NCBI GenBank assembly: GCA_003228125.1 | Contig: QGNP01000009.1 | Coordinates: forward strand, 1-47,917 | Length of the DNA: 47,917 bases | Direction of reading: 5' to 3' | From: Chloroflexota bacterium | GTDB taxonomy: Bacteria; Chloroflexota; Dehalococcoidia; UBA2979 | Part shown: in pieces, positions 17,617 through 25,603 of the stretch | Numbering within the stretch: the stretch's first letter is position 1 | How the letters are laid out: each line of letters begins with the position of its first letter | Program-made: the position numbers and the translations under genes | The notes under the pieces: model-generated | Told to the model about the DNA's origin: nothing | Seen by the model: the letters and a program-made list of their open reading frames with translations, nothing else | Databases searched by the model: none

Positions 17617-19248
17617 TTATTTTTCCTGCAATGAAGCAAACCGCAATCTTGGAATAATTATTGATGGCTCAAGCCAATTTTTAAGTCTATCACTCACAAC
17701 ATAATGGGTAACAGAAAAATAAGTTGGTATCCATGGAACATCTCTCACTATCATCCTTTCAGCTTCTTGATAATACTCGACTCTTTTTAAAGAATCAGTT
17801 TCGATTCTAGCTTTCTCTAATAAATCATCAACTTCAAAATTTGAATAATTTTCATTATTTTCTGCTGATTGAGAATGAAATTTTAAGTCAAGAATATTCT
17901 CAGGATCAGGATAATCCAAAATCCATCCAATACTATACATTTGCATTTTTTTTAAATCAAGATCAGCAAAGAATGACGCTGCATCAGTTTGTCTAATATT
18001 AACATTAACACCTAAATTAGTTTTCCATTGCTCTACGTATGCTTGAATATCAGTTGATCCTTCAGCTCCTGCACCAATATCACTGAAGACAATAGTTGGC
18101 AAATTTTCTGCACTACCATATTTCGATCTTGAAAGATATTCACGTGCTTTTTCTGGATTAAACGAATAAGTTTTTATTGAAGAATCATATCCAAACATAC
18201 CCGGAGGCAATATTCCGGTTGCTTGAGGTGTCATCCCTTTAAAAGTAAGATCAGTGACTTTTTTTATATCTATTGCTGAAGCAAATGCTTTTCTAACATT
18301 AACATCATCAAAAGGGGCCTGGTTAATATTAAGCCCTATATAAGAAGTTGTAAAAGAAGTACTTTGCTTATATAACTTATTTAATTTTTCATTAGGATCT
18401 AACACTCTATCAATGTCAGAAGTAGATATATAAGCTACATCTACTTCACCATTTTCAAATCTAGTAAGAACCGATCCTCCCGAAAGCTGATATTCTACCA
18501 TTTGAATATTAGGAACTCCTAAATGATAACTACTATTAGATTCTAAAATAATTTTTTCACTTAATCGCCATTCTTTGATTTTATAAGGCCCGGTTCCATT
18601 AGGTTTTCTAGTCCAATTTCTTGGGTTTGCTTCAATCTGCTGGTAATCAAGAACAAAGGCTGTGGGATAAGATAATTTAGCAAGAAAATATGCTTTGGGG
18701 CTATCAATGGTAATCTCAATTGTAGACTTATCAATGACAGTAATTCCAGAAATAGATGAGGCTAGGCCAAATCTTTTTTCTTTGAAACCTATGATGTCAG
18801 CTAAATAGGTTAAAGATGTATTAGAATTAAGCTCTGGTGATGCCGCTCTTTCAAAAGACCATTTTATATCATCGGCAGTTACTTTTCGCCCACTATGAAA
18901 AAAAATATTTTCACGTAATTTAAATCTATAAACTAGTCCATCTTCACTAATATCAAGTGATTCAGCTAAATCTAAATTTATTTCTAATGCTGGAGTTATT
19001 GTTACTAAGCCACCATATATTTCAGATGCATATTGAGCAGAATTTGCATCTCCCATTAAATGTGGATCTAATGTATTTGGTTCTGAGCCAGCTAGCTTAA
19101 GTATGCTAGCTGGCTCAGAACCAATATTTTGTATATTTTCAACTGGCTGTTGATTAGTAATTCTTAATAATAAAGTAAGACCAAAAACAATGCCTACTAA
19201 TACAGTTAAAATTGTTAATAATAGAGCAAAAAATTTTTTAGAATTCAT
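17617..19248 (-). CDS. Family-5 extracellular solute-binding protein of an ABC transporter
   Basis: A 543-residue substrate-binding protein of the peptide/nickel class. An N-terminal hydrophobic helix (about 7-28) has no lipobox, so it is either a signal peptide or an uncleaved anchor. The mature domain opens with the family-typical AGSEPNTLDPHL (about 53-64) and includes LVYRFKLRENIFFHSGRKV, the usual lobe I motif. The protein sequence repeats GSEP at 43-46 and 54-57 because the DNA there is a perfect inverted repeat. AGGAT precedes the ATG at 19248. It lies 30 bp after aspS on the same strand and may be co-transcribed with it. No ATPase genes accompany it. Confidence 0.93.
   Translation of the reverse strand: MNSKKFFALLLTILTVLVGIVFGLTLLLRITNQQPVENIQNIGSEPASILKLAGSEPNTLDPHLMGDANSAQYASEIYGGLVTITPALEINLDLAESLDISEDGLVYRFKLRENIFFHSGRKVTADDIKWSFERAASPELNSNTSLTYLADIIGFKEKRFGLASSISGITVIDKSTIEITIDSPKAYFLAKLSYPTAFVLDYQQIEANPRNWTRKPNGTGPYKIKEWRLSEKIILESNSSYHLGVPNIQMVEYQLSGGSVLTRFENGEVDVAYISTSDIDRVLDPNEKLNKLYKQSTSFTTSYIGLNINQAPFDDVNVRKAFASAIDIKKVTDLTFKGMTPQATGILPPGMFGYDSSIKTYSFNPEKAREYLSRSKYGSAENLPTIVFSDIGAGAEGSTDIQAYVEQWKTNLGVNVNIRQTDAASFFADLDLKKMQMYSIGWILDYPDPENILDLKFHSQSAENNENYSNFEVDDLLEKARIETDSLKRVEYYQEAERMIVRDVPWIPTYFSVTHYVVSDRLKNWLEPSIIIPRLRFASLQEK
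19077..19124. repeat. Perfect inverted repeat inside the binding-protein gene, 20-bp arms, 8-nt loop
   Basis: Left arm 19077-19096 and right arm 19105-19124 are perfectly complementary over 20 bp around the loop ttaagtat. The core is ggttctgagccagctagc, far richer in G+C than its surroundings. It covers codons about 42-57 and so encodes IGSEPAS and LAGSEP from the two arms. No T-run follows in the direction of transcription, so it does not look like a terminator. Confidence 0.98.
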
Positions 19249-19278
19249 AATAATTTTATCCTAAACTACGCATGTAAA

Positions 19279-21081
19279 TTATGATTGTCTTTCATCTTCA
19301 TTAATTGATAATTGCAACTCGTCCAAATATTTTTGATCAACAAAACTTGGAGCTCCAGTTAAAATATCTGCAGCAGTTTTTGTTTTTGGAAAAGCGATAA
19401 CTTCTCTAATGTCAGATTCTTTTGCTAAGATAGCAACTAATCTATCTATGCCTGGTGCTATTCCACCATGTGGAGGAGCCCCATAACTAAAAGCTTGTAT
19501 CATATGTTCAAATTGCTCGTATGCAATTTTTTCGTCAATGTCCAACCGTTTTAACACTTTTAAGAAAAGATCTGCTTGATGTATACGTATAGAACCTGAA
19601 CCTACTTCTTGTCCATTACAAACAATATCATAAGCATGCGACCTAACTTGTCCAGGATCATTATCTATAAGATGTATGTCTTCTTCAAATGGCATTGTAA
19701 ATAAGTGATGCATCGCAGTCCATCTATCTTCTAATTTATTAAATTCAAACATAGGAAATTCTGTTACAAAACAAAAACTCAGTTTGTCATAGTCGATTAA
19801 GTTCATTAACTCAGCACTTAAAACTCTTATCTCACTTAAAATATTTGATGTTACGCTTACTTCATCTGCGCTTATTAAAATTAAATCACCTGCCTCGCTT
19901 TTCATTTCCTGTATTAAATTTTCTAATTCATTTTGTGAAAGAAATTGCTTTAACAATGAATCAACTTGATCCATTGATGGGTTATTGATATCAATTTGAT
20001 GGTCTAATGAAATGCTTGCAACTCCCTTGGATCCATATTTAATAGCTATCTCATTATATTTTTTAATTTGTTTCTTTGATAGCGTGCTGCCATTTGGGAT
20101 ATTAATTGCTCGAATTCGCTTTTTGTCATCGATCATTTTTTTAAAAATTATAATTTCAGTATTAAGAAATATTTTCTTTAAGTCATGGATTTCAATTCCA
20201 AATCTTAAATCTGGCTTATCAGTGCCATATTTTTCAATGCATTCATTGTAAGTAATGCTTGGAAATTTCTTAGGAATTGAAAATCTTGGAGTTAACTTAT
20301 CAATCATTTTAGTAAATAGCTCTTCTATCAACATTAGAATATCTTCTTGTTCAACAAAGGACATCTCGATATCTAATTGAGTAAACTCAGGTTGACGATC
20401 TGAACGTAAATCTTCATCACGAAAACATCTTGCAATTTGAAAATATTTCTCAAATCCTCCTACCATCAATAACTGCTTCCATTGTTGAGGAGACTGTGGA
20501 AGTGCATAAAACTTACCAGGATGTACTCTACTTGGAACCAAATAATCTCTGGCTCCCTCTGGAGTAGCAACATTTAATATAGGTGTCTCAATTTCAATAA
20601 ATTCCTTACTAGAAAGAAAATTTCTAATAAAATGAGTAACATTGTGCCTAAGTTTTAAATTATTTAACATTTTTGAACGTCGCAAATCAAGATACCTATA
20701 TTTCATCCTATTTAATTCATCAATATCTATGTCTTCATTAATAGGAAAGGGTGGTGTGTTTGATTTATTAGATATGGTAATTTCTTTTGCAATCAATTCT
20801 ATTAGTCCAGTTTTCATTTTTTTATTCTCTGTCCCCTTTTGTCTTATCATTATTGTTCCATGAACAATAATGACCCATTCATTTCTTATTCTACTAATGT
20901 TGTCAGCGCTAATATTTAATTCCTCATTTCTTAAAACAATTTGAATAATGCCTGAAGAGTCCCTCAAATCTATAAAAGTTAAGCCTCCATGATCTCTTCT
21001 GCGTGACACCCAACCTGCAAGAGTTACATCTTTATTGATACTTGAAGAATCTAAATTACCACACATATGAGTTTTTAACAT
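19279..21081 (-). CDS. aspS: Aspartyl-tRNA synthetase, bacterial type
   Basis: 600 residues from the ATG at 21081; a TTG four codons earlier is less likely. The N-terminal anticodon-binding OB fold contains GWVSRRRDHGG (23-33). The class II catalytic core has motif 2 (ARCFRDEDLRSDRQPEFTQ) and motif 3 (GIAPGIDRLVAIL), and the bacterial GAD-type insertion lies between. H31 and G83 sit where the residues linked to tRNA-Asn acceptance occur in Pseudomonas AspRS, so this may be a non-discriminating enzyme (inference). A perfect 12-bp-arm hairpin overlaps codons about 70-79. It is divergent from hemW. Confidence 0.95.
   Translation of the reverse strand: MLKTHMCGNLDSSSINKDVTLAGWVSRRRDHGGLTFIDLRDSSGIIQIVLRNEELNISADNISRIRNEWVIIVHGTIMIRQKGTENKKMKTGLIELIAKEITISNKSNTPPFPINEDIDIDELNRMKYRYLDLRRSKMLNNLKLRHNVTHFIRNFLSSKEFIEIETPILNVATPEGARDYLVPSRVHPGKFYALPQSPQQWKQLLMVGGFEKYFQIARCFRDEDLRSDRQPEFTQLDIEMSFVEQEDILMLIEELFTKMIDKLTPRFSIPKKFPSITYNECIEKYGTDKPDLRFGIEIHDLKKIFLNTEIIIFKKMIDDKKRIRAINIPNGSTLSKKQIKKYNEIAIKYGSKGVASISLDHQIDINNPSMDQVDSLLKQFLSQNELENLIQEMKSEAGDLILISADEVSVTSNILSEIRVLSAELMNLIDYDKLSFCFVTEFPMFEFNKLEDRWTAMHHLFTMPFEEDIHLIDNDPGQVRSHAYDIVCNGQEVGSGSIRIHQADLFLKVLKRLDIDEKIAYEQFEHMIQAFSYGAPPHGGIAPGIDRLVAILAKESDIREVIAFPKTKTAADILTGAPSFVDQKYLDELQLSINEDERQS
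20847..20873. repeat. Perfect inverted repeat inside aspS, 12-bp arms, 3-nt loop
   Basis: Arms tcattattgttc (20847-20858) and gaacaataatga (20862-20873) are perfectly complementary around cat. It encodes VIIVHGTIMI of the AspRS anticodon-binding domain (about residues 70-79), a region that varies between bacteria. Confidence 0.95.
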
Positions 21082-21207
21082 TTTGACTACCAATTTACAG
21101 AAACATTATTAAAATAAATTCTAACCTTCTCTTGATTTTTGTTCATCAATAATGTGATCCTTTTATCGAATAAAAAAATCTAAGTACAAAAGAAAGAAAA
21201 TAATAAA

Positions 21208-22395
21208 TTGATTAAAAACATTGATCACCTAGAACCAATTAGCATTTATCTGCATATACCTTTTTGTAAAAAGATTTGCAATTTTTGTGATTTTAATGCA
21301 TATGAAGGAATTGATGATTTAATTGATGATTACGAAGTTGCCTTAATTAACGAATTAGCTATTTGGCTACCAATGCTTTCAAATAAAAAAATTGTGTCGA
21401 TTTTTATTGGTGGTGGCACACCTAGTAGATTAGATGCACAAAAAATATCAAATATCCTTACATTTATTAATCAGTCGACAAATGTTGATCCATTGTCTGA
21501 AATTACGATCGAAGTTAATCCTGATGATATTCCAGATTGGGATTTAAATGAACTAAATAAAAGCGGAGTAAATAGGCTTTCAATAGGAATTCAATCATTT
21601 CAAAATGATGAACTTGAATTATTAGATCGAGCATACACAGCTGATTTTGCAAAAAAACAAATTATTAATTTAAAAAAATCTGGCTTTAATGATATTAACT
21701 TAGATTTAATGTTTGGCCTAGTTAATCATTCAATGGAAAATTGGATATCTACACTAGAGCAAGCAATTGAACTAATGCCTACTCATTTATCATGTTACGC
21801 ATTAGGAGTAGAAGATGGAACTTTACTAAATTATAGAATTGAAAAAGGTGAATTACCATCGCCAGACGACGATCTGGCTGCTAGTCAATATGAATTTACA
21901 ATGAAAAGATTGCTAGATGCCTCATTCTCTCATTACGAAATATCTAATTGGTCATTGCCAGGAATGAACAGTGTACACAATAGTTCATATTGGAAAATGC
22001 AAGAATATCTTGGTGTTGGTGCAGGATCTCATTCATTTGTTGCTAATAAAAGATTTTCAAACATCAAGAATCCACGTGAATATATAGAAAAAATTATGAA
22101 AATAACTGAAAGAAGAAAAAATAACAACAAGGTGAAAATGCTCCAAATAAGTGAAGGTGAAGAAATTACAGCTGAAACAATAATCAAAGAGGCTATGATC
22201 TTTGGCTTAAGAATGATTGAAGGAATTTCTATTAATGAATTTTATGCTAAATATAAAATAGATCCAAGGATAAAATTTAATAACTCAATATCTATTAATA
22301 AAAAAAGAGGGCTACTCATTGAATCAGATAATAATATCAAACTCTCACAACAAGGACTGCTTTTATCAAACGAAGTATTTGCTGATATCATTTAA
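21208..22395 (+). CDS. hemW: Radical SAM haem chaperone HemW-like protein
   Basis: A 395-residue radical SAM protein of the HemW/HemN-like group. The iron-sulfur ligands are C20, C24 and C27 (CKKICNFCDF), preceded by ISIYLHIPF as in the family. IFIGGGTPSRL and GVNRLSIGIQSF are further signatures, and a HemW-type C-terminal domain follows. HemW proteins bind and deliver haem, whereas true coproporphyrinogen oxidases have a longer N-terminus. The start is TTG at 21208, since no in-frame ATG lies before the conserved YLHIPF; the ribosome binding site is weak. It is followed by selB after 23 bp. Confidence 0.88.
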   Translation: MIKNIDHLEPISIYLHIPFCKKICNFCDFNAYEGIDDLIDDYEVALINELAIWLPMLSNKKIVSIFIGGGTPSRLDAQKISNILTFINQSTNVDPLSEITIEVNPDDIPDWDLNELNKSGVNRLSIGIQSFQNDELELLDRAYTADFAKKQIINLKKSGFNDINLDLMFGLVNHSMENWISTLEQAIELMPTHLSCYALGVEDGTLLNYRIEKGELPSPDDDLAASQYEFTMKRLLDASFSHYEISNWSLPGMNSVHNSSYWKMQEYLGVGAGSHSFVANKRFSNIKNPREYIEKIMKITERRKNNNKVKMLQISEGEEITAETIIKEAMIFGLRMIEGISINEFYAKYKIDPRIKFNNSISINKKRGLLIESDNNIKLSQQGLLLSNEVFADII

Positions 22396-22418
22396 CAATA
22401 GAAAAAGATAGGGCAATA

Positions 22419-24269
22419 ATGTTTGTAATAGCTACAGCAGGACATATAGACCATGGAAAAACAACTCTCGTCAAACGATTGACTGGCATAGATACAGACA
22501 GACTACCAATCGAAAAAGAAACTGGCATGAGTATTGATTTAGGTTTTGCACATTATCAATCAAAAGATGGCAAATTAATCTCTATCATTGATGTTCCAGG
22601 ACATGAAAAATTTATTCAAAATATGATTGCCGGCATGCATGACATTGACCTTGCCATACTTGTTGTTTCTGCTGGCGAAGGAATCAAACATCAAACAATT
22701 GAACACCTTGATATTATTCATATGCTAGGTATTAAGAAAATAATAATCGCAATCACCAAATGTGATATTTATAATGATCATAAAATAATATCTAATTTAG
22801 AAAAAGAGCTTAAGGCCAATTTAGATTCAAGGACGGAATATAAAAAATCTAATTCAATTCAATATATTAAAATAAATGATGATGAATCTATCAAGCATCT
22901 TTCAAGTATGATTGACAAGCAATTAATAAATACTAAACCAAAGCATGTGCAATCAAAACCTAGAATGTCAATCGATCGAATTTTCACTCTGAAAGGATTT
23001 GGGACTGTAGTTACAGGAACATCGACAAATGGCAGCTTTCATGTAGGCGATGAAATTGCAATAATGCCGCAAAATATCACTTCCAAAATAAGAGGACTGC
23101 ATGCAAGCGGACAAATAATTAAAATATCAGAAAATGGATCCAGGTTAGCTATAAATTTGCAAGGAATAAAAAAGGAAAGCTTAGATAGAGGCAATGTAGT
23201 AAGGCTCATCAATGACTTAACAAGTACTACTCGATTTGATGCATCATTAATGAACATATCGGATAAAATAATCAGTCATAATAAAAAAGTTAATTTGTAC
23301 ATAGGTACAGCAAATTGTGAAGCCAGAATTAAAATGTTCGACAATGGTTTACTGAAAAATAATACAAAAGGATTTTGTCAAATTCATTTGTCTAATTCTC
23401 TTTCAATAAATCAATTTGATAAATTTGTTATTAGATTTTCTGGTAAAACAATTGGTGGAGGAGAAGTATTAAGAGTCAATTCAAGTAAATACAATAGCAA
23501 TAATAACCACGAAGTACATAAACTTATTGAAATTGAAAATAGAAATTTCAAAGCTATAATATTAGATAGAATTCAACAAGCTGAGCCAACTACTGTAAAA
23601 AAAATATACTTAGATTTAGAAGAAGAAAAGATTATTATTGATAAAGCTATCAAAGATTTATATTTAAATAAAATAATTCAAATTTTCACTGATGATAAAA
23701 AAGAAATTATATATTCAGCAACAAAAATTTACTTTTTTGAAAAAAAAATTATAAATATAATCAACTCTTTTCTTAAACAAAATGCTATTAAAAAGGCAAT
23801 GCCATTTAAAGATCTAGCAAAAAAAATAAAAATTAATGACTATGTTCTGCAGAAAATATTATCTAGCATGAAAGAAATCAATATATTAAATTCTTTAGAA
23901 GTAACCCTTGCTAGTTATCAAAATCGATTGACAAACAATCAACTAAAGATATTAAATGAAGCTGAAATGACTATAGAAAAATATGAATTAAATCCAAGGA
24001 ATATTCAATTCAATAAAGAAACAATTTCATTATTAAAAGAATCAGAGCGTATTAAGCAAATAGGCCCCGGAGTCTTCTTAACTAATTTTAACTATATAAA
24101 AGCATGTGAAATAATTAGTCATAAAATCAAAGAAAATGGAACAATAACATTAGCGGAATCAAGAGACATCTTAAAAATAAATAGAAAGTTAACGCAATTA
24201 ATTCTTGAAACTATGGACAAAGATAGAATTACAGTTAGAAAAGAAAATGTCAGAATATTATTAAATTAA
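22419..24269 (+). CDS. selB: Selenocysteine-specific translation elongation factor SelB
   Basis: A 616-residue translational GTPase, the normal SelB length. G1 is GHIDHGKT (8-15), G3 is DVPGHEKFIQNM, and G4 is TKCD. The EF-Tu-like domains 2 and 3 follow (RMSIDRIFTLKGFGTVVTGT). The C-terminal part (about 370-616) is built of winged-helix-like units as in SelB, which bind the SECIS hairpin. The switch I region reads KETGMSIDLGFA, where most SelB have RGxTIDLGFA. It delivers selenocysteyl-tRNA to in-frame UGA. No selA, selD or tRNA-Sec lies in this window. The stop codon overlaps that of convergent secF. Confidence 0.92.
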   Translation: MFVIATAGHIDHGKTTLVKRLTGIDTDRLPIEKETGMSIDLGFAHYQSKDGKLISIIDVPGHEKFIQNMIAGMHDIDLAILVVSAGEGIKHQTIEHLDIIHMLGIKKIIIAITKCDIYNDHKIISNLEKELKANLDSRTEYKKSNSIQYIKINDDESIKHLSSMIDKQLINTKPKHVQSKPRMSIDRIFTLKGFGTVVTGTSTNGSFHVGDEIAIMPQNITSKIRGLHASGQIIKISENGSRLAINLQGIKKESLDRGNVVRLINDLTSTTRFDASLMNISDKIISHNKKVNLYIGTANCEARIKMFDNGLLKNNTKGFCQIHLSNSLSINQFDKFVIRFSGKTIGGGEVLRVNSSKYNSNNNHEVHKLIEIENRNFKAIILDRIQQAEPTTVKKIYLDLEEEKIIIDKAIKDLYLNKIIQIFTDDKKEIIYSATKIYFFEKKIINIINSFLKQNAIKKAMPFKDLAKKIKINDYVLQKILSSMKEINILNSLEVTLASYQNRLTNNQLKILNEAEMTIEKYELNPRNIQFNKETISLLKESERIKQIGPGVFLTNFNYIKACEIISHKIKENGTITLAESRDILKINRKLTQLILETMDKDRITVRKENVRILLN

Positions 24270-25603
24270 GAATTCTTAAAGTTAATTTTAGATAAGAATT
24301 TCTGAAAATCACCCTCGTCCCATGCAACTAATAACTGAGCTGCAATGGCTATACTAGAATACGTTCCAATGATAATTCCAACAAACATAGTAACTAAGAA
24401 TTCTCTAATAGTAGGCCCACCAATAAATAGCAGCGTCATGACTGTAATTAATAATGTAATGGAAGTATTCAATGATCTTGCCAGAGTTTCAATCAAAGCT
24501 GTGTTGACATTTTGTGAAAGTGTATTTAATGGATTTCTTTGAATATTCTCTCTAATTCTGTCAAAAACAACAATGGAATCATGGACAGAAAATCCTAAAA
24601 TAGTTAGTAATCCAGTAATAACCATTAAATTAACTTCAAAATCCCAAAACTTGCCCATCAAAGAGAAGGTTCCTACTACAATAATTACATCATGAACTAA
24701 TGCAATTATTGCTGCCAAAGCATATCTAAAAGGCCTAGGCATCTCACTAAATGCATACGCAACATACCCCATAATAAACAAGGTTGTAATAAGTACGGCA
24801 ATAATTGCATTACGAACAGCAACTTTAGAAACAATTGGGCTAACAGACGAAAATTCCAAAACATCAAAATCGCCGAAGTTATTATAAATAGCTAATTCTA
24901 TTACAGAACGTTCACCTAAATTAACATCGATCTTTCTTTCAGGAAGCTGATTGGATTGATAATTAATTCCATCAGTAGCCACTAAAAAAACAATTTTATC
25001 TTCGTACAAAATAGAATAGGTTTGATCACTGGGATTCCCACCACAACTTAGTGAAGGTTCTCCAAGAACATCTAATACTGTACCAGCAGCAACATCAAAA
25101 GATGCACCCCCTAATTGAGCACTGCACATCGGCGCAGCAAGTAAATTAATTTTTTGAACCTCTTTTAGAGACGATTGAAAGGCATCTCTAAGCACAATAA
25201 CTTCTTTAGTGCCATCTTTATTTCCTGCAGTTACTGTTCCAATAGCTTCTATATTTTGAGGCTCATTGACGCTTAATGATTGACTGCTTTGTGAAGCCCC
25301 AGAAAATGTAAATGCATTCTGTGGAACTTCTAAGGTTTTAGTTCGAATTAAATATTGATACTTATCATTAGCTGTCAATGAAGACTGTATGCGTGCTTCA
25401 GAATGCCCTAATTCATCATACAATTCACGCAAACTTGCCTGATCAATATTTTCCTCAGTAGAAATGAGCATAGTTGTTCCAGAAGAAAAATCTATTCCAG
25501 GAACAAGTGCCGGAGGTATAAGCAACATAATTAGTGAAGCAAAAACTAATAACAAGCTCACTATAAAAAAATAGATTCGAGATTTAACAAAATTTAAATT
25601 CAT
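24266..25603 (-). CDS. secF: Protein translocase subunit SecF with enlarged periplasmic domain
   Basis: A 445-residue SecF; the family is usually about 290-320. The first helix (about 10-32) leads to GIDFSSGT (36-43). The first extracytoplasmic region then runs to about residue 262, roughly 130-150 residues longer than normal. The insertion is rich in Ser/Gln/Gly and has two cysteines (C160 and C187) that could form a disulfide. The C-terminal five-helix RND-like core is standard, with ALVHDVIIVVGTF and GFSVHDSIVVFDRIRE. With SecD it uses the proton motive force to complete export through SecYEG. The ATG overlaps the secD stop by four bases. Confidence 0.95.
   Translation of the reverse strand: MNLNFVKSRIYFFIVSLLLVFASLIMLLIPPALVPGIDFSSGTTMLISTEENIDQASLRELYDELGHSEARIQSSLTANDKYQYLIRTKTLEVPQNAFTFSGASQSSQSLSVNEPQNIEAIGTVTAGNKDGTKEVIVLRDAFQSSLKEVQKINLLAAPMCSAQLGGASFDVAAGTVLDVLGEPSLSCGGNPSDQTYSILYEDKIVFLVATDGINYQSNQLPERKIDVNLGERSVIELAIYNNFGDFDVLEFSSVSPIVSKVAVRNAIIAVLITTLFIMGYVAYAFSEMPRPFRYALAAIIALVHDVIIVVGTFSLMGKFWDFEVNLMVITGLLTILGFSVHDSIVVFDRIRENIQRNPLNTLSQNVNTALIETLARSLNTSITLLITVMTLLFIGGPTIREFLVTMFVGIIIGTYSSIAIAAQLLVAWDEGDFQKFLSKINFKNS

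Noticed and set aside
21082-21207. Defined divergent promoters between aspS and hemW
   Set aside because: The region is AT-rich and must hold promoters, but I could not find -35/-10 pairs with acceptable spacing on either strand.
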